Source of the DNA: G965247475 sp965247475
GTDB lineage: Bacteria; Chloroflexota; UBA11872
NCBI GenBank assembly: GCA_965247475.1
Contig: OZ252016.1
Span: 2,294,001 to 2,358,000, forward strand
Reading direction: 5' to 3'
Length of the DNA stretch: 64,000 bases
Shown here: piece after piece, positions 63,473 through 64,000 of the stretch
Layout of the letters: each line of letters starts with the position of its first letter
Position numbering within the stretch: the first letter of the stretch is position 1
The notes under the pieces: generated by a model
The model's database searches: none
Told to the model about the DNA's origin: nothing
What the model saw: only the letters and a program-made list of their open reading frames with translations
Made by a program: the position numbers and the translations under genes

Positions 63473-64000
63473 ATGAGTGTCGCGCGTCTCGTGCGACCGC
63501 AGTCTCCGCGGCGGCCGACCGGCGCATCAACTCAGTACTCCACTCGATTGGTTCGCCTCAGCTGCTCCACGCCATTGCGCGACCTGGCGCCCGCGTTTCG
63601 CGACCTGCCGAACCTCGCGGTGCTCGAGGGCCGCTGGGATCCACGGGGCTCGGCGCGCCGGTCGCATCTGACGGCCGGGCCGCGGCGTGTGATCCGATGG
63701 CCGCAGGATGCGCCGACCGCCGATGGGCGCGACGGCAACGCGGACGGCTTCGCAGCGCTGAGCGCGTGCATCGACCCCACCGCCAAGGATGCGGCGGATG
63801 GGCGGCCACCGTTCGCCGGAGCGGTGGTGGGCTACGTCGCGTACGACGCGGCCTACGCGCTCGAGCGGCTGCCGGGCCGCTGCCCTGGTCCCGCGCCGGC
63901 CGGCTATCTCTGGGCCGGCGTGTACGACTGGGTGATCTCGCGGGACGACGACTCCGGCGATACGTGGCTCGCCGTGACCGATCGTGATGGTCGCGATCCC
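63473..64000 (+). CDS. pabB: Aminodeoxychorismate/anthranilate synthase component I, 5' part (truncated by window edge)
   Basis: From ATG 63473 the frame runs open to the last base (176 codons) with no stop. The N-terminal 'FAGAVVGYVAYDAAYALERLPGR' is typical of component I proteins (chorismate-binding, PabB/TrpE), which have the 'GGxxGYLSYD' region. The catalytic domain lies beyond the window, so PabB versus TrpE cannot be settled; PabB is favoured because the N-terminal domain is short. Confidence 0.7.
   Translation, partial: MSVARLVRPQSPRRPTGASTQYSTRLVRLSCSTPLRDLAPAFRDLPNLAVLEGRWDPRGSARRSHLTAGPRRVIRWPQDAPTADGRDGNADGFAALSACIDPTAKDAADGRPPFAGAVVGYVAYDAAYALERLPGRCPGPAPAGYLWAGVYDWVISRDDDSGDTWLAVTDRDGRDP

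Overview
The window is about 64 kb of GC-rich bacterial chromosome with dense coding, short gaps, many 4-bp stop/start overlaps and frequent GTG or TTG starts. No rRNA, tRNA, CRISPR array, integrase or transposase was recognised. The best guess for the host is a Chloroflexota bacterium (for example a SAR202 or Dehalococcoidia-like lineage). The reasons are the class of secreted protein with 'GGxxxxG...QYF.R...E..P' repeats, Pro/Thr-rich stalked proteins, a sigma factor paired with a DUF5667-type regulator, and an enolase-superfamily sugar-acid enzyme beside a Gfo/Idh oxidoreductase. This placement is inference from gene content. It was not tested with a phylogenetic marker.

Layout. 1-1.65 kb: end of an ABC-2 permease and its ATPase. 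1.7-3.1 kb: thioredoxin and an amidohydrolase. 3.3-5.9 kb: an acyl-activating enzyme, carrier domain and PlsC acyltransferase in one frame, interrupted by an in-frame TGA. 6-12.1 kb (minus): leuS, then pdhA-pdhB-pdhC for a 2-oxoacid dehydrogenase complex. 12.2-18.8 kb: two MFS transporters flanking a rhamnonate-dehydratase-like enzyme and a Gfo/Idh/MocA oxidoreductase, then a zinc-ribbon membrane protein. 18.8-19.4 kb: a repeat-rich spacer. 19.4-23.7 kb: an SbcD/YhaO-like nuclease and a YhaN-like ATPase. 23.8-36 kb (minus): a methyltransferase and a long housekeeping block, in transcription order rpsO, pnp, dapB, asd, (Fic remnant, membrane protein), dapA, uracil-DNA glycosylase, rnj, ftsK. 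This order closely parallels the Bacillus rpsO-pnpA...asd-dapA-rnjB...spoIIIE region.

36-42.5 kb: a Tat-exported sugar-dehydrogenase-like beta-propeller protein, a DUF3105 membrane protein and a giant GH106-like glycoside hydrolase behind a clear sigma-70-type promoter. 42.5-48.2 kb (plus): a methyltransferase, a membrane-anchored beta-propeller protein, holB, ricT and a lipoprotein. 48.5-50 kb: glnA. 50.2-55.5 kb: an SH3 protein, a dual-specificity-type phosphatase, an epimerase, pyrE, ddl and a Tat-exported protein of unknown function. 55.4-58.1 kb (minus): an ECF-type sigma factor overlapping a long membrane regulator with tandem repeats. 58.2-63.3 kb: three nucleotide-sugar-type epimerases, a pterin dehydratase, a methyltransferase and a HypE/AIR-synthase-like protein. 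63.5 kb to the end: the 5' part of a pabB-like gene running off the window.

The region is mainly core metabolism (lysine/peptidoglycan precursors, RNA turnover, replication, nitrogen assimilation) mixed with carbohydrate and cell-surface functions. I did not find a clear new defence or mobile system. The best leads are the interrupted ligase-ACP-PlsC fusion, the GH106 control region with an in-frame leader ORF, the rpsO-pnp leader hairpins, and the sigma/repeat-stalk regulator pair.
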